In this document: piece after piece, positions 1-9,428 of the stretch
How positions within the stretch are numbered: the first letter of the stretch is position 1
How the letters are laid out: each line of letters begins with the position of its first letter
Origin: Psychrobacter glaciei
Lineage (GTDB): Bacteria > Pseudomonadota > Gammaproteobacteria > Pseudomonadales > Moraxellaceae
Assembly: GCF_014652895.1 (NCBI RefSeq)
Contig: NZ_BMZR01000002.1
Location: 496,001-560,000, forward strand
Length of the DNA stretch: 64,000 bases
Direction of reading: 5' to 3'
Made by a program: the position numbers and the translations under genes
Notes under the pieces: model-generated
The model's input: only the letters and a program-made list of their open reading frames with translations
The model's database searches: none
Told to the model about the DNA's origin: nothing

Positions 1-1227
1 CATGTCAATCGCTTCGTCGTCTAAACCTTCGATGTCATAGAAAGTCTCAACTGGCACATAAGCCACTTCTTCAATACTGGTAAAGCCAATATCGACAAGC
101 GCTTGAGCTAAATCTTTATCGACTTCTAAACGCTCATAAAACAATTCAATGAACGCTTTCGATTCGTTTTGTTGACGCTGCTGATACTCTTCTTCAAGCA
201 TCATATTAAGCTTATAGCCCGTTAGTTCAGACGCTAAACGGACGTTTTGACCTTGTGAGCCAATCGCACGCGCTAACTGATCGTTAGTGCTAAAAATGAT
301 ATCAGCGGTCTGCATGTCTTCATCTAGGATGATACTACTAACATCTGCTGGCTCTAAAGAGCTAATAATGAATTGAGCCGGATCATCTGACCAAACCACC
401 ACATCAATACGCTCACCATCCAACTCTTGCTGAACCGCTTGAATACGCGTACCACGCATACCGATACAAGCGCCAACCGGATCAATGCGATGATCGTTGG
501 TTTTGACGGCTATTTTAGCACGAGTACCTGGCAGACGAGCAACGTTACGAATTTCAATGATTTGTTCTGCAATCTCAGGCACTTCTTTTTGCATCAATGC
601 CGAGAGCATTTCAGGATGAGTGCGCGACAATAATAACTGGGCACCACGATTTTCACGGTTTACATGATATAAAATGGCGTTGATACGAGATTTCGCTCGT
701 AATTGCTCACGTGGTAGCATCTGATCACGTGATAAGTAGCCTTCGGCGTTATCACCCAAATCAATAATATAGCCATCGCGTGTTTGTTTTTTTACTTCGC
801 CATACATCATTTCACCAACACGTGGTTCAAAAGCGTCTGCTACTAGCGCACGCTCAGCTTCACGTATTTTTTGAATGATAACTTGCTTGGCTTGCGTGGC
901 AGCAATACGACCAAACTCAATGGATTCAATCTGTTCTTCTTTAATATCACCAATTGACCATTCTTCTTGATCAAGGTCGGTAATAGCAAGCTGACAGGCT
1001 GGCATTTCATGGTCTTCATCGGCAACCACTGTCCAATAACGGTATGTATCATAATCGCCAGTTGCACGATCAATTGATACCCGCACCTCTACTTCTGGCT
1101 GTTCGGTATAGACTTTTTTCTTGGTTGATACCACCAAAGCGTCTTCTATGGCTTCAAAGATATCTTCAGGATTTAAGCCCTTTTCATTACTGACAGTTTC
1201 TACTACCGTTAAGATTTCACGACTCAT
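1..1227 (-). CDS. nusA: Transcription termination/antitermination factor NusA (C-terminus cut by window edge)
   Basis: NusA binds RNA polymerase and nascent RNA and modulates pausing, termination and antitermination. The frame read from the minus strand begins MSREILTVVETVSNEKG and stays open to the left edge for 409 codons, so the C-terminal part lies outside the window. The N-terminal polymerase-binding domain is followed by an S1 segment (PRVGEMMYGEVKKQTRDGYI) and then KH domains with the motif RIDPVGACIGMRGTRIQ. A second KH-like stretch contains AIGSQGQNVRLASEL, and a C-terminal acidic-repeat-like part with DIGFTSIEEVAYVP has just begun when the edge is reached. The gene lies downstream of rimP with about 140 bp between them, the usual rimP-nusA-infB order, and infB would be expected beyond the left edge. 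The identification is very secure. Confidence 0.97.
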   Translation of the reverse strand, partial: MSREILTVVETVSNEKGLNPEDIFEAIEDALVVSTKKKVYTEQPEVEVRVSIDRATGDYDTYRYWTVVADEDHEMPACQLAITDLDQEEWSIGDIKEEQIESIEFGRIAATQAKQVIIQKIREAERALVADAFEPRVGEMMYGEVKKQTRDGYIIDLGDNAEGYLSRDQMLPREQLRAKSRINAILYHVNRENRGAQLLLSRTHPEMLSALMQKEVPEIAEQIIEIRNVARLPGTRAKIAVKTNDHRIDPVGACIGMRGTRIQAVQQELDGERIDVVVWSDDPAQFIISSLEPADVSSIILDEDMQTADIIFSTNDQLARAIGSQGQNVRLASELTGYKLNMMLEEEYQQRQQNESKAFIELFYERLEVDKDLAQALVDIGFTSIEEVAYVPVETFYDIEGLDDEAIDM

Positions 1228-1368
1228 GCTATACCTGTCCTATCATTTTATAATTGACTTAAATTTTATAATTGGCATATTGACGTTGTGTTGTCATCGT
1301 CAGTCATGCCCTATTTAGGGGTCAAAATATTGATTAATACTGAATTGCGTTACCATTGAATATTAAAA

Positions 1369-1869
1369 TTAGACATCTTCATAAATCAAGTTGGCTTTAT
1401 CAATGTTACTCAAAGCAATCTCAAACTGTTCACCATCGGTAGACGTCAATTTTAAAGACGTTGCATCGATACTGTCTAAAGTACCTGTTGCTTTGCGGCG
1501 TTTTTTATCGCCTTCACCAATGGCTTGTATCAAGCGCAAGCTCACAGTCTGACCGACGTAATCATACATTTGGTCATCTGAAAAGAACGCCCGATCAAAA
1601 CCAGGTGAGGAGACTTCTAAAATGAACTCACCAGCAATAGGATCATGCACCTCTAGGATGCCGCTTACCTGATGGTTAACCGCAGCACAGTTTTCGATAC
1701 TTACCTGCTTATCCTGTGCTTTTTCTTCAGGTAAAGCTTCAATGTAAATACGCAATAACGAGCGATTGCCTTGTGGGGTAAACTCTACGCCCCACAGCGC
1801 CACATCACATGCAGCTACCGCAGGGGCAATAATAGTAGTTAGTTCTGCAACTTTAGTCGAAAGCTTCAT
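1369..1869 (-). CDS. rimP: Ribosome maturation factor RimP
   Basis: RimP is a cytoplasmic factor for 30S subunit maturation. The 166-residue product matches the usual family length of about 150-165. Family-like features are the N-terminal alpha/beta domain with the segment VALWGVEFTPQGNRSLLRIYIE and, after it, NCAAVNHQVSGILEVHDPI and FILEVSSPGFDRAF. The last of these (EVSSPG-D-R) is the most conserved RimP signature. The C-terminal half is the SH3-like barrel. The gene lies just upstream of nusA and downstream of the initiator tRNA on the same strand, which is the conserved gammaproteobacterial metY-rimP-nusA arrangement. Co-transcription with nusA is inferred from this spacing. Confidence 0.96.
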   Translation of the reverse strand: MKLSTKVAELTTIIAPAVAACDVALWGVEFTPQGNRSLLRIYIEALPEEKAQDKQVSIENCAAVNHQVSGILEVHDPIAGEFILEVSSPGFDRAFFSDDQMYDYVGQTVSLRLIQAIGEGDKKRRKATGTLDSIDATSLKLTSTDGEQFEIALSNIDKANLIYEDV

Positions 1870-2248
1870 AATTTATTTATATTTTCCTATTTACTTATCT
1901 GTCGTACTTAATGAACCACGTTATTTATTTATTACTTTTTTATTTGCGAGGCTCACAGCAATCGTTAGGTGTTTTATCTATTATATAATAGCACTAGCTC
2001 AGTATTATATTCGGTTGACATCTACTATATATAGGGACATTACCTAGGAACATCAAGCTCAGCTGATGAATGTGCTTATTATATATAAAGCAAAATGATC
2101 AATAAAAGAGTATGAAGTAAAAGGCAGCGTCGCTTGCGAATAGTCACGCAAGTGGCGGTAAGTAGATGAATAGTAAGTATCGTACTCTATGTGCATAGAG
2201 CTTAGCATAAGTAGGGCAGATACCGCGACAACCCTGACTCACAGATAC
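1870..2248. other. Intergenic region between tRNA-fMet terminator and rimP
   Basis: About 380 bp without a supported gene. It must hold the minus-strand promoter for rimP-nusA, but I could not place -35/-10 boxes with confidence in this AT-rich sequence. A small inverted repeat (CTTGCG and CGCAAG) lies near 2132-2155. Confidence 0.5.
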
Positions 2249-2278
2249 AAAAAAACCCACAAACATAATGGTGGGCTA
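2249..2278 (-). terminator. Intrinsic terminator after tRNA-fMet
   Basis: On the minus strand a CCCAC/GTGGG stem (arms 2271-2275 and 2256-2260) with a 10-nt loop is followed by seven U residues. It lies about 45 bp beyond the 3' end of the tRNA-fMet gene and would end the tRNA transcript before rimP. Confidence 0.75.
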
Positions 2279-2322
2279 ATCGGCACTGACAAATTTAGTG
2301 TACAAAACATCAGTATAAAAAG

Positions 2323-2399
<77 letters not shown>

Positions 2400-2525
2400 T
2401 CAATCTAGAACGCATATTATAGGGAGGTTTCGTAGAAGTGTCAATACTTTTTTTAAATAAATTCTAAATTAAGTATTCTCTACTAAAAAATCCAACCTGA
2501 CGCTATATGCTACGTCTATAAAACT

Positions 2526-2609
2526 TGGTGCGATTGGGGGGACTTGAACCCCCACAGCTTTCGCCACCACCCCCTCAAGATGGCGTGTCTACCATTCCAC
2601 CACAATCGC
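2526..2609 (-). tRNA. tRNA-Leu (anticodon GAG), CCA encoded
   Basis: An 84-nt class II tRNA read from the minus strand. Acceptor arms are GCGATTG and CAATCGC, the D-loop contains the GG of AATGGTAGA, and the anticodon loop is TTGAGGG, giving GAG, which reads CUC/CUU leucine codons. It has a long variable arm and a T-loop of TTCAAGT. CCA is encoded at 2526-2528. It lies between secG and tRNA-fMet, the same position as leuU in E. coli. Confidence 0.96.
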
Positions 2610-2751
2610 ATTTTGCTACTCTGTTCTCTAACGTTTAATCTACTGTAAATAATGCTTAAGGTCGGCATCAATAGATAAGGTCTTGCGAAAACAGAAAGGC
2701 ATTGTAAATCTAACGTGCCAAAATAGCAAGCACTGCCTACTTAAAAGACAC

Positions 2752-3060
2752 TTACTCAGGATTTTGCGTTAATGGGCGCGGCGTTTGCGGAGCTGAAACA
2801 GGAACATCTAAACGAAACTGATCTTCTGCCTGCTTACGTGCATGAACAGCCAGGGTCATACTGGTGATAAAAAATATGACTGTCAATACTGCAGTCGCAC
2901 GTGTTAAAAAGTTGGCAGTTCCTGCGGCACCAAATACCGTACCTGACGAGCCAGCACCAAAAGAAGCCCCAGCATCTGCCCCTTTACCATGCTGTATCAA
3001 GATCAAGCCGATCATGGCAATCGCCACGATAATATGCAGGGCTAATATAAACGTAAACAT
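2752..3060 (-). CDS. secG: Protein translocase subunit SecG
   Basis: SecG is the small membrane subunit of the SecYEG protein-export channel. The 102-residue product has two hydrophobic segments, near residues 2-22 and 52-70. They are joined by the glycine-rich cytoplasmic loop with the family signature LIQHGKGADAGASFGAGSSGT (residues about 21-41). The tail is polar and proline-rich. A clear AGAGG ribosome binding site precedes the ATG at 3060. The gene stands between tpiA and the tRNA-Leu gene on the same strand, as in many gammaproteobacteria, and probably shares a transcript with the tRNAs. Confidence 0.96.
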   Translation of the reverse strand: MFTFILALHIIVAIAMIGLILIQHGKGADAGASFGAGSSGTVFGAAGTANFLTRATAVLTVIFFITSMTLAVHARKQAEDQFRLDVPVSAPQTPRPLTQNPE

Positions 3061-3274
3061 GGTGGCCTCTTTTGCCGCGTAATGACGACAGATAACGGAA
3101 AATAAATCTTAAAGTTAATAGTGTTAGCAACTAACTTGTAATGCTGCCAAATCGATTATATAAATAAGGCGCATTGTACACGATTGCAAGGGCACTGTTA
3201 AACCTACTTTTGCCAACTGATAAAGACATTTTTTCGACAAGTTAGCGATTAAATAGCTGTTTCATCACCTGACC

Positions 3275-4081
3275 CTAACCAAGCGCGCGACTAAAAGCGT
3301 TGGCAATCATCAGAAAACTGTCTGCTTTTAATGAAGCACCGCCAACCAATGCACCATCTATCATGGGATCTGCCGCAAAACTATCGGCGTTATCAGCATT
3401 GACGCTACCACCATACAGTACAGTCATTGCTTCTAACGACTCAGCAAAGCCTGTGACGGTTTGCTTAATATGTCGATGCATGGCGCTAACCTCTGCCACT
3501 GTTGGTACTTTGCCCGTCCCAATCGCCCATACTGGCTCGTAGGCAATGATTAAGCGCTCAGATAATGAAGCAGCAAGCTCGGGCTGTTGCGCGAGTAAAT
3601 CCTTTACAACAGATAATTGAGTATCAATGACCGCCAGTGTTTGCTTATCGTCATATTGTGCTTGGGTCTCACCAATACAAAATACTACGCCCAAATTTTG
3701 CGTCAACGCATGAGTCAGCTTTTGCAGCAAGCTTTCATGAGTCTCTTGATGGTATTGACGGCGCTCAGAGTGACCAAGTATCGTCCAAGTTGCGCCAGCA
3801 TCAGCAACTTGCTGCGCAGAACAATCCCCCGTATACGCACCAGTGTTCGCGCTATGCGCACTAATATCTTGCGCGGCACACAGCACTGAGGTATCTTTTA
3901 AGCGGGCGCTGACAGCAGCTAAGTGAATACAACTGGGAGCCACCATTAACCTGCAGCTATTTTTGACCACTTGCTCTTCAGTATTAACTGCAGTTAATAA
4001 GTCATCTAGTAGCGCATTGACGTCGTGGTTCGTTGCTGGATTCTGCTTCCAATTGCCAATTACCCAAGCTTGCATACTCAT
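3275..4081 (-). CDS. tpiA: Triosephosphate isomerase
   Basis: TpiA interconverts dihydroxyacetone phosphate and glyceraldehyde 3-phosphate in glycolysis and gluconeogenesis. The 268-residue TIM-barrel protein shows the substrate-binding lysine in GNWKQN near the N-terminus. The catalytic histidine is in TILGHSERR and the catalytic glutamate in [12 protein letters not shown]. The phosphate-binding loop is [10 protein letters not shown] near the C-terminus. Two in-frame ATGs lie six bases apart (MSMQ). AAGG upstream suits the second better by spacing, so the true start may be 4075. The gene is followed at a distance of about 214 bp by secG. Confidence 0.97.
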   Translation of the reverse strand: MSMQAWVIGNWKQNPATNHDVNALLDDLLTAVNTEEQVVKNSCRLMVAPSCIHLAAVSARLKDTSVLCAAQDISAHSANTGAYTGDCSAQQVADAGATWTILGHSERRQYHQETHESLLQKLTHALTQNLGVVFCIGETQAQYDDKQTLAVIDTQLSVVKDLLAQQPELAASLSERLIIAYEPVWAIGTGKVPTVAEVSAMHRHIKQTVTGFAESLEAMTVLYGGSVNADNADSFAADPMIDGALVGGASLKADSFLMIANAFSRALG

Positions 4082-4521
4082 CTACCTTGTCTCATGTATT
4101 CCTGCCAATTTGGCTTATATGCGCGCCAGTATAACAAATATTTCACAAGTGCTATAGTATAGTGCGACCTGCAGCAGAATGGCTTTTACGGTCATCCTGT
4201 TTTCATTATATTTTATTCAGTTGTGGCGCTCTGTAGATTAATGCCTCATGGTCTAAGTTAAGGGTGAGATATTTTAAATAGCGGCATACCTTATATATAT
4301 AAGGTATGTTCTATATAGCTTTTAAAAAATATAACCGTTAAAACAATATCAATTCCACACGGTGTTATTAATACTAAAAAATGGCAACCGCTTGAAATTA
4401 TTTATCTCAAACGGTTATAACAAGCGTTAGCGATAATTAATGATAAAAGGCTACTCATGGAAACCATCAATGCCTAGCAAGCGCGTTTTAGCAAAACATT
4501 CGATATCAAAGAGAGGTTATT
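4082..4521. other. Divergent intergenic region between tpiA and pilB
   Basis: 440 bp without a supported gene, separating the divergent tpiA and pilB. It must carry promoters in both directions. Its most distinct feature is a perfect 24-bp palindrome at 4285-4308, listed separately. A repeated AACCGYTTGA-like sequence occurs near 4386 and, inverted, near 4410. Confidence 0.5.
4285..4308. promoter_or_regulatory. Perfect 24-bp palindrome in tpiA-pilB intergenic region
   Basis: The sequence reads identically on both strands over 24 bp, with arms CATACCTTATAT and ATATAAGGTATG. No U-tract follows, so it is not an obvious terminator. Its position between two divergent genes makes an operator-like site possible, but this is inference. 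Confidence 0.45.
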
Positions 4522-6228
4522 ATGTCTATTACAGCCAATAAATATGGTGGTTTAGCCCAGCAGCTGATTAGCGAAGGTGTCGTGAGCGAAGCGCATATGA
4601 AAACTGCGCAGACGGAGTCACAGCAGCAGCAGATCGGACTCGTGCCTTATTTGGTAGACAATAAATTGGCCAATGCTTATCAGCTAGCACAAATGCTGTC
4701 TCAAGCTTTTGGTGATCCACTCTTTGATCTTGACGCAATCAATTTGGATGTCATTCCAAAAGACTTAGTCGATGAAAAAATCGTGCGTAAGTTTAATGCC
4801 TTGCCTCTCTTTAAACGTGGGCAGCGCTTATTTGTCGCCTTAAGCGACCCAACCCGTATAGATGCCATTGATGCGATTGCCTTTAACTCTCGCCTCTCTA
4901 TTGAAACCATCGTCGTCGAAGAAGATAAGCTAAAAAAACGCATTGAAAATCTTTATGCCGATACCATGCAAAGTTTTGATAGCTTTTCTAGCAGTGACTT
5001 ACATGTAGATTTTGATGATGGTGAAGAAGAGGGTGAAACTGAGCTTAGCGACAGTGTTGATGAAGCCCCTGTCGTAAAATTTGTCAATAAAATGTTGGTC
5101 GATGCCATCCGTATGGGTGCCTCAGATTTACATTTTGAGCCGTATGAAAAAACCTTTCGTGTCCGCTTTCGTGTCGACGGTGTCATGCAAAAAATGGCCA
5201 ACCCGCCCGTGCAACTTGCCAGCAAAATCGCAGCGCGGCTAAAAGTAATGTCACAGATGGATATCTCAGAGCGCCGCATACCGCAAGATGGACGCATCAA
5301 GCTTAAAATATCTAAAAATAAAGCCATCGATTTCCGGGTCAACTCATTACCGACCCTGTTTGGTGAAAAACTTGTGTTGCGTATTTTGGACCCGTCATCC
5401 GCTATGCTCGGCATCGAAGCCCTTGGCTATGAGCCTGACCAACAAGAAATGTTTTTGGAAGCTTTGCATAAACCGCAAGGTATGCTGCTGATTACCGGAC
5501 CGACGGGTTCCGGTAAAACGGTATCGCTATATACCGGTATTAATATTCTAAACACGGGTGCAACGAATATCTCCACTGCTGAAGATCCAGTCGAGATTAA
5601 CCTCGAAGGCATTAATCAGGTCAACGTGAACGCTAAGGTTGGTCTGACCTTTGCCAATGCTCTGAAGTCATTCTTACGTCAAGATCCTGATATCGTCATG
5701 GTGGGTGAGATTCGTGACCTTGAAACGGCAGAGATTGCGATTAAAGCTGCGCAAACGGGACACATGGTACTTTCGACTCTCCATACTAACTCAGCACCAG
5801 AGACGTTGACCCGTCTACGCAATATGGGTGTGGCTTCCTTTAACATTGCCACGTCAGTAAACTTGGTCATCGCCCAGCGCCTAGCAAGGCGCTTATGTAA
5901 AAACTGTAAAAAACCCATCAATGTCCCACGGCAAAGCTTGCTTGAGCTTGGCTTTAATGACACCGATTTAGACAACCCAGGCAATGTGATCTATGAACCG
6001 GTAGGCTGTAACGAATGTCGCGAAGGCTATAAAGGCCGCGTAGGTATCTATGAGGTGATGAAAGTCAGCCCTGATATTTCTCGGATTATCATGGAAGACG
6101 GCAACGCGATAGATATCAAAGATGCCGCTCTCAAAAATGGTTTTCGAGACTTGCGCCGTTCTGGTATTTTGAAGGTATTGCAAGGCGTGACCAGTATTCA
6201 AGAGATGATGCGTGTCACCTCTGAATAA
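4522..6228 (+). CDS. pilB: Type IV pilus assembly ATPase PilB
   Basis: PilB is the cytoplasmic hexameric ATPase that drives pilus extension. The 568-residue product has an N-terminal MshEN-type domain. The GspE/PilB ATPase core follows, with the Walker A motif GPTGSGKT at residues 326-333. The Asp box region contains STAEDPVE, Walker B is DPDIVMVGEIRD, and the His box contains TGHMVLSTLHTN. Two CxxC pairs (LCKNCKK and CNECREG) form the zinc-binding element typical of PilB. AGAGGT precedes the ATG. pilC and pilD follow on the same strand, so the three make an assembly operon or cluster. The 237-bp pilB-pilC gap could contain a second promoter. Confidence 0.97.
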   Translation: MSITANKYGGLAQQLISEGVVSEAHMKTAQTESQQQQIGLVPYLVDNKLANAYQLAQMLSQAFGDPLFDLDAINLDVIPKDLVDEKIVRKFNALPLFKRGQRLFVALSDPTRIDAIDAIAFNSRLSIETIVVEEDKLKKRIENLYADTMQSFDSFSSSDLHVDFDDGEEEGETELSDSVDEAPVVKFVNKMLVDAIRMGASDLHFEPYEKTFRVRFRVDGVMQKMANPPVQLASKIAARLKVMSQMDISERRIPQDGRIKLKISKNKAIDFRVNSLPTLFGEKLVLRILDPSSAMLGIEALGYEPDQQEMFLEALHKPQGMLLITGPTGSGKTVSLYTGINILNTGATNISTAEDPVEINLEGINQVNVNAKVGLTFANALKSFLRQDPDIVMVGEIRDLETAEIAIKAAQTGHMVLSTLHTNSAPETLTRLRNMGVASFNIATSVNLVIAQRLARRLCKNCKKPINVPRQSLLELGFNDTDLDNPGNVIYEPVGCNECREGYKGRVGIYEVMKVSPDISRIIMEDGNAIDIKDAALKNGFRDLRRSGILKVLQGVTSIQEMMRVTSE

Positions 6229-6465
6229 TCGTAAATGCTAAAAGTAGAAATAACGGTGGTAGAAATTTCAGTATCGATAGCTTTTAGATTTAATAGATTG
6301 GCTTTTATAAATAAGCAATAATATCCACTCAGATGTACTTAAAAATAAAACAGAGTTATACTGGTTTTTTACGTTAAAATAAAGTATGCCATCTTTGTGT
6401 AATAAGTCTGGCATCGTTGTACATCTTTGCAATATTTATATTAGACAAATTTTGAGGGTAGTATC

Positions 6466-7689
6466 ATGGCAAAAGCAAAGACCGACATGCTGTTAGACTT
6501 TGTCTATGACGGGGTAAATCGACGCGGCCAAAAAGTAAAAGGTGAAACGACCAGTCGTAGCTTAGAGCTAGCAAAAGCTACTCTGCGCAAACAAGGCATA
6601 ACCGTCAAAGGTATTAAGAAAAAACCGAAGCCGCTTTATACCTTTAAAAAACCCATCAAACCTATCGATATTGCTATCTTTGCCCGCCAATTGGCGACCA
6701 TGATGAAAGCTGGCGTGCCATTGACCCAGTCCTTTGAGATTGTCGCGGACTCCCTTGATAATCCCAGTATGAAAGAGTTGGTTTTAAAAATAAAAGCCGA
6801 TATCGAAGCTGGCGGGACTTTTGCCTCTGCCCTGCGCAAGCATCCTCGCTATTTTGACGATCTCTTTTGCTCGCTTGTCGATTCTGGTGAGCAATCAGGT
6901 GCGCTTGAGACCATGCTAGAACGGGTTGCCACCTATAAAGAAAAAAGTGAGCTACTAAAAGCAAAAATTAAAAAAGCGGTGAAATATCCTATCGCGGTCA
7001 TCGTTGTCGCCGTTATCGTTACCATGATTTTGCTAATCAAAGTAGTCCCTGTATTCTCAGACTTATTCGAATCTTTTGGCGCAGAGTTGCCTGCTTTTAC
7101 CCAAATGGTCGTTGGCATGTCAGAGTGGATGCAAGCGTGGTGGTTTGTTTTGATTATTCTCATTGGTGGGGCGATTATTGGTTTTTCAGAAGCCAAAAAA
7201 CGCTCTAAAAAATTCCGAGACTTTTTAGACCGTGCAATCTTAAAAATACCAATATTTGGCAACATTGCTTATCAAGCCATTATCGCGCGTTTCGCTCGTA
7301 CCCTATCTACTACCTTTGCGGCTGGTGTACCTCTTATTGATGCGCTAGATTCGACTGCTGGCGCCACTAATAACGTCGTTTTTTATAATGCCACGCAGCA
7401 AATTAAAAATGATGTATCTACTGGGCAACAATTACAATTCTCGATACGCTCTACCAATTTATTCCCAAGTATGGCCATTCAAATGGTCGGTATCGGTGAA
7501 GAGTCTGGTAGTCTAGAAGAAATGCTAGATAAAGTAGCGGTCTATTACGAAAACGAAGTCGACAATGCGGTTGATGGCTTGACCAGCTTAATGGAGCCTA
7601 TGATTATGGCTGTGTTGGGGGTATTGGTCGGTGGCTTGGTGATTGCGATGTACTTGCCAATCTTCCAAATGGGTGCAGTAGTAGGTTAA
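6466..7689 (+). CDS. pilC: Type IV pilus inner-membrane platform protein PilC
   Basis: PilC is the polytopic inner-membrane platform on which PilB assembles the pilus. The 407-residue protein has the two tandem GspF domains typical of the family. The first begins near residue 65 with IAIFARQLATMMKAGVPL. The second begins near residue 270 with ARFARTLSTTFAAGVPL. Each contains a VGIGEESGSLEEML-like segment (first copy VDSGEQSGALETML). Hydrophobic membrane segments lie near residues 170-190, 225-245 and 375-400. The start is set by GAGGG a few bases before the ATG. pilD follows after 25 bp, which suggests co-transcription. Confidence 0.97.
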   Translation: MAKAKTDMLLDFVYDGVNRRGQKVKGETTSRSLELAKATLRKQGITVKGIKKKPKPLYTFKKPIKPIDIAIFARQLATMMKAGVPLTQSFEIVADSLDNPSMKELVLKIKADIEAGGTFASALRKHPRYFDDLFCSLVDSGEQSGALETMLERVATYKEKSELLKAKIKKAVKYPIAVIVVAVIVTMILLIKVVPVFSDLFESFGAELPAFTQMVVGMSEWMQAWWFVLIILIGGAIIGFSEAKKRSKKFRDFLDRAILKIPIFGNIAYQAIIARFARTLSTTFAAGVPLIDALDSTAGATNNVVFYNATQQIKNDVSTGQQLQFSIRSTNLFPSMAIQMVGIGEESGSLEEMLDKVAVYYENEVDNAVDGLTSLMEPMIMAVLGVLVGGLVIAMYLPIFQMGAVVG

Positions 7690-7714
7690 AGATGACGGAA
7701 AGGACAGCTACTTA

Positions 7715-8617
7715 ATGCAATTTATAGAATTACTACAAAGTGATATGACGGCAGCGTTGGTCGTATTTGGCCTGTTGGGCCTTTGTGTGGGCAGTTTTTT
7801 AAATGTGGCGATTCACCGTATGCCACTGATGATGATCTATAGCTGGCGTCAAGAATGCAGTGAATTTATGTCTCAGCAAGCAGACATGCCGCAAGAGCAT
7901 ACCGTACCGTTGACCGATATCGTCGCAGCGGACACCCCTATTACGTTGAGTCGACCAGCGTCACGCTGTCCTCACTGCGCGCACAAAATAAAGTGGTACG
8001 AAAACATACCCTTAGTAAGCTGGCTAGTGTTACGAGGGCGCTGCTCAGACTGTAAAGCCAATATTGGCCTGCGTTACCCTGTGGTTGAGCTAGTGACTGC
8101 ATTGCTGTCAATATTGGTCATCTATCAGTTTGGGGTCAGTGCTGCTGGGTTATCAGCCTTAGTTTTAGTATGGACATTGGTTGCGTTAACCGGTATTGAT
8201 TTTGATACCCAACTACTACCAGATCGCCTAACCTTTCCTTTAGCGGGCTTAGGGTTGGCCGTCAATTCGCAAAGCTGGTTTGTCTCGCCAACTCAGTCTA
8301 TTTGGGGTTTATTGTTTGGATTTTTATCACTATGGATAGTGGTGAAGGTATTTTTCCTCATCACCAAAAAACACGGTATGGGACAGGGCGACTTTAAGCT
8401 ACTAGCGGTATTGGGTGCTTGGCTTGGGCCTATGATGTTGCCATTGATTATTTTACTGTCTTCCCTACTCGGCTCAATCGTTGGGATTATCTTGATGAAG
8501 AAACAAGGTGAGAGCAAGCCGTTTGCCTTTGGCCCTTACATCGCTATCGCTGGTATTGTTGCTTTATTATATGGCTCAGATATCGTCAATTGGTATCTCG
8601 GCATGTATACTTACTAG
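7715..8617 (+). CDS. pilD: Prepilin leader peptidase / N-methyltransferase PilD
   Basis: PilD cleaves the leader peptide of type IV prepilins and methylates the new N-terminus in the inner membrane. The 300-residue product begins with a membrane segment containing GSFLNVAIHRMP, the start of the methyltransferase region. A four-cysteine zinc motif follows (CPHCAHK, then CSDCKAN). The aspartate active-site motifs of the GxGD-type peptidase are TGIDFDTQLLPD and GMGQGDFKLL. About seven further hydrophobic segments fill the rest. AAGGA upstream supports the start. It lies 25 bp after pilC; coaE follows after about 124 bp, the common pilBCD-coaE order. Confidence 0.97.
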   Translation: MQFIELLQSDMTAALVVFGLLGLCVGSFLNVAIHRMPLMMIYSWRQECSEFMSQQADMPQEHTVPLTDIVAADTPITLSRPASRCPHCAHKIKWYENIPLVSWLVLRGRCSDCKANIGLRYPVVELVTALLSILVIYQFGVSAAGLSALVLVWTLVALTGIDFDTQLLPDRLTFPLAGLGLAVNSQSWFVSPTQSIWGLLFGFLSLWIVVKVFFLITKKHGMGQGDFKLLAVLGAWLGPMMLPLIILLSSLLGSIVGIILMKKQGESKPFAFGPYIAIAGIVALLYGSDIVNWYLGMYTY

Positions 8618-8741
8618 ATTGTCTTAGAAAGTGTTTTGATCGCTCCTCTTAACGTAAACATCAAATCTTAAAATAAGCATCAAAATACTGTCTCAACTTA
8701 TAACCATCACTGTCATTATATCGAGCAGATAAGTCATTATT

Positions 8742-9428
8742 ATGTCAAAACAAGCATCTTCACCTTATTCTTATGAGCCTCAGACCCCGCAGAAGAAAAG
8801 CAAAACCTTAGTCATTGGCTTAACCGGGGGCATCGGTAGTGGCAAGTCTGCTGCCAGTGATTGGTTCGCTGAACAAGGCATTGATATTATTGATGCGGAT
8901 GTCATTGCTCATCAGGTCGTTGCTAAAGGCAGCTCAACCCTACGCAAAATCCAGAAGAAGTTTGGTAATTGGGTATTAAATGACAATGGTGAAATGGATC
9001 GTGCCGCCGTGCGCACTCATGTGTTTACCCACCCTGAGGCACTCATTGAGCTAGAGGCGATTACCCATCCAGCGATACGTGAAACCGCAAAATTACAGCT
9101 GGCCGCCAGTACCTCACCTTATGTGGTGTTGTCAGCGCCACTACTTATTGAAGCGGCGGAGGCGGGTCTGGCTAACTTGTGCCAGCGTATTTTAGTCATG
9201 GATGCCGCGGTAGATACTCAGCTAGCCCGTGCCAGCCAACGAGATGAACAAAGCGTACAAAAAATTAAAGCCATTATGGTCAATCAGCTAAGTCGTGAAG
9301 AGCGCAATCAGCACGCCGATGATGTCGTGCTTAATGATGGTAATCTGGTTGATCTCTACCTAAAATTAGAGCCGCTACATCAGAGCTATCTTACGCTTGC
9401 CCAGCAGCTAAAGTACGCTGCCGATTAA
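8742..9428 (+). CDS. coaE: Dephospho-CoA kinase
   Basis: CoaE phosphorylates dephospho-CoA, the last step of coenzyme A synthesis. The 228-residue P-loop kinase has Walker A GGIGSGKS near residue 30. IIDADVIAHQVV follows, with the DAD motif of the substrate site, and then ITHPAIR and YVVLSAPLLIEA. The lid-region segment is RDEQSVQKIKAIMVNQLSREER. The first 23 residues are a polar extension before the core. The ribosome binding site is weak, so a start a little downstream cannot be excluded. The 3' end overlaps the convergent rlmB gene by 38 bp. Confidence 0.95.
   Translation: MSKQASSPYSYEPQTPQKKSKTLVIGLTGGIGSGKSAASDWFAEQGIDIIDADVIAHQVVAKGSSTLRKIQKKFGNWVLNDNGEMDRAAVRTHVFTHPEALIELEAITHPAIRETAKLQLAASTSPYVVLSAPLLIEAAEAGLANLCQRILVMDAAVDTQLARASQRDEQSVQKIKAIMVNQLSREERNQHADDVVLNDGNLVDLYLKLEPLHQSYLTLAQQLKYAAD

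Noticed and set aside
723..738. GATCACGTGATAAG as another parS-like site.
   Set aside because: The outer bases do not match the TGTTTCACGTGAAACA consensus; the shared CACGTG core is too short to count.
2014..2035. A plus-strand promoter TTGACA with TATATA nearby in the rimP upstream region.
   Set aside because: The spacing between the boxes is far below 16-18 bp and no plus-strand gene follows.
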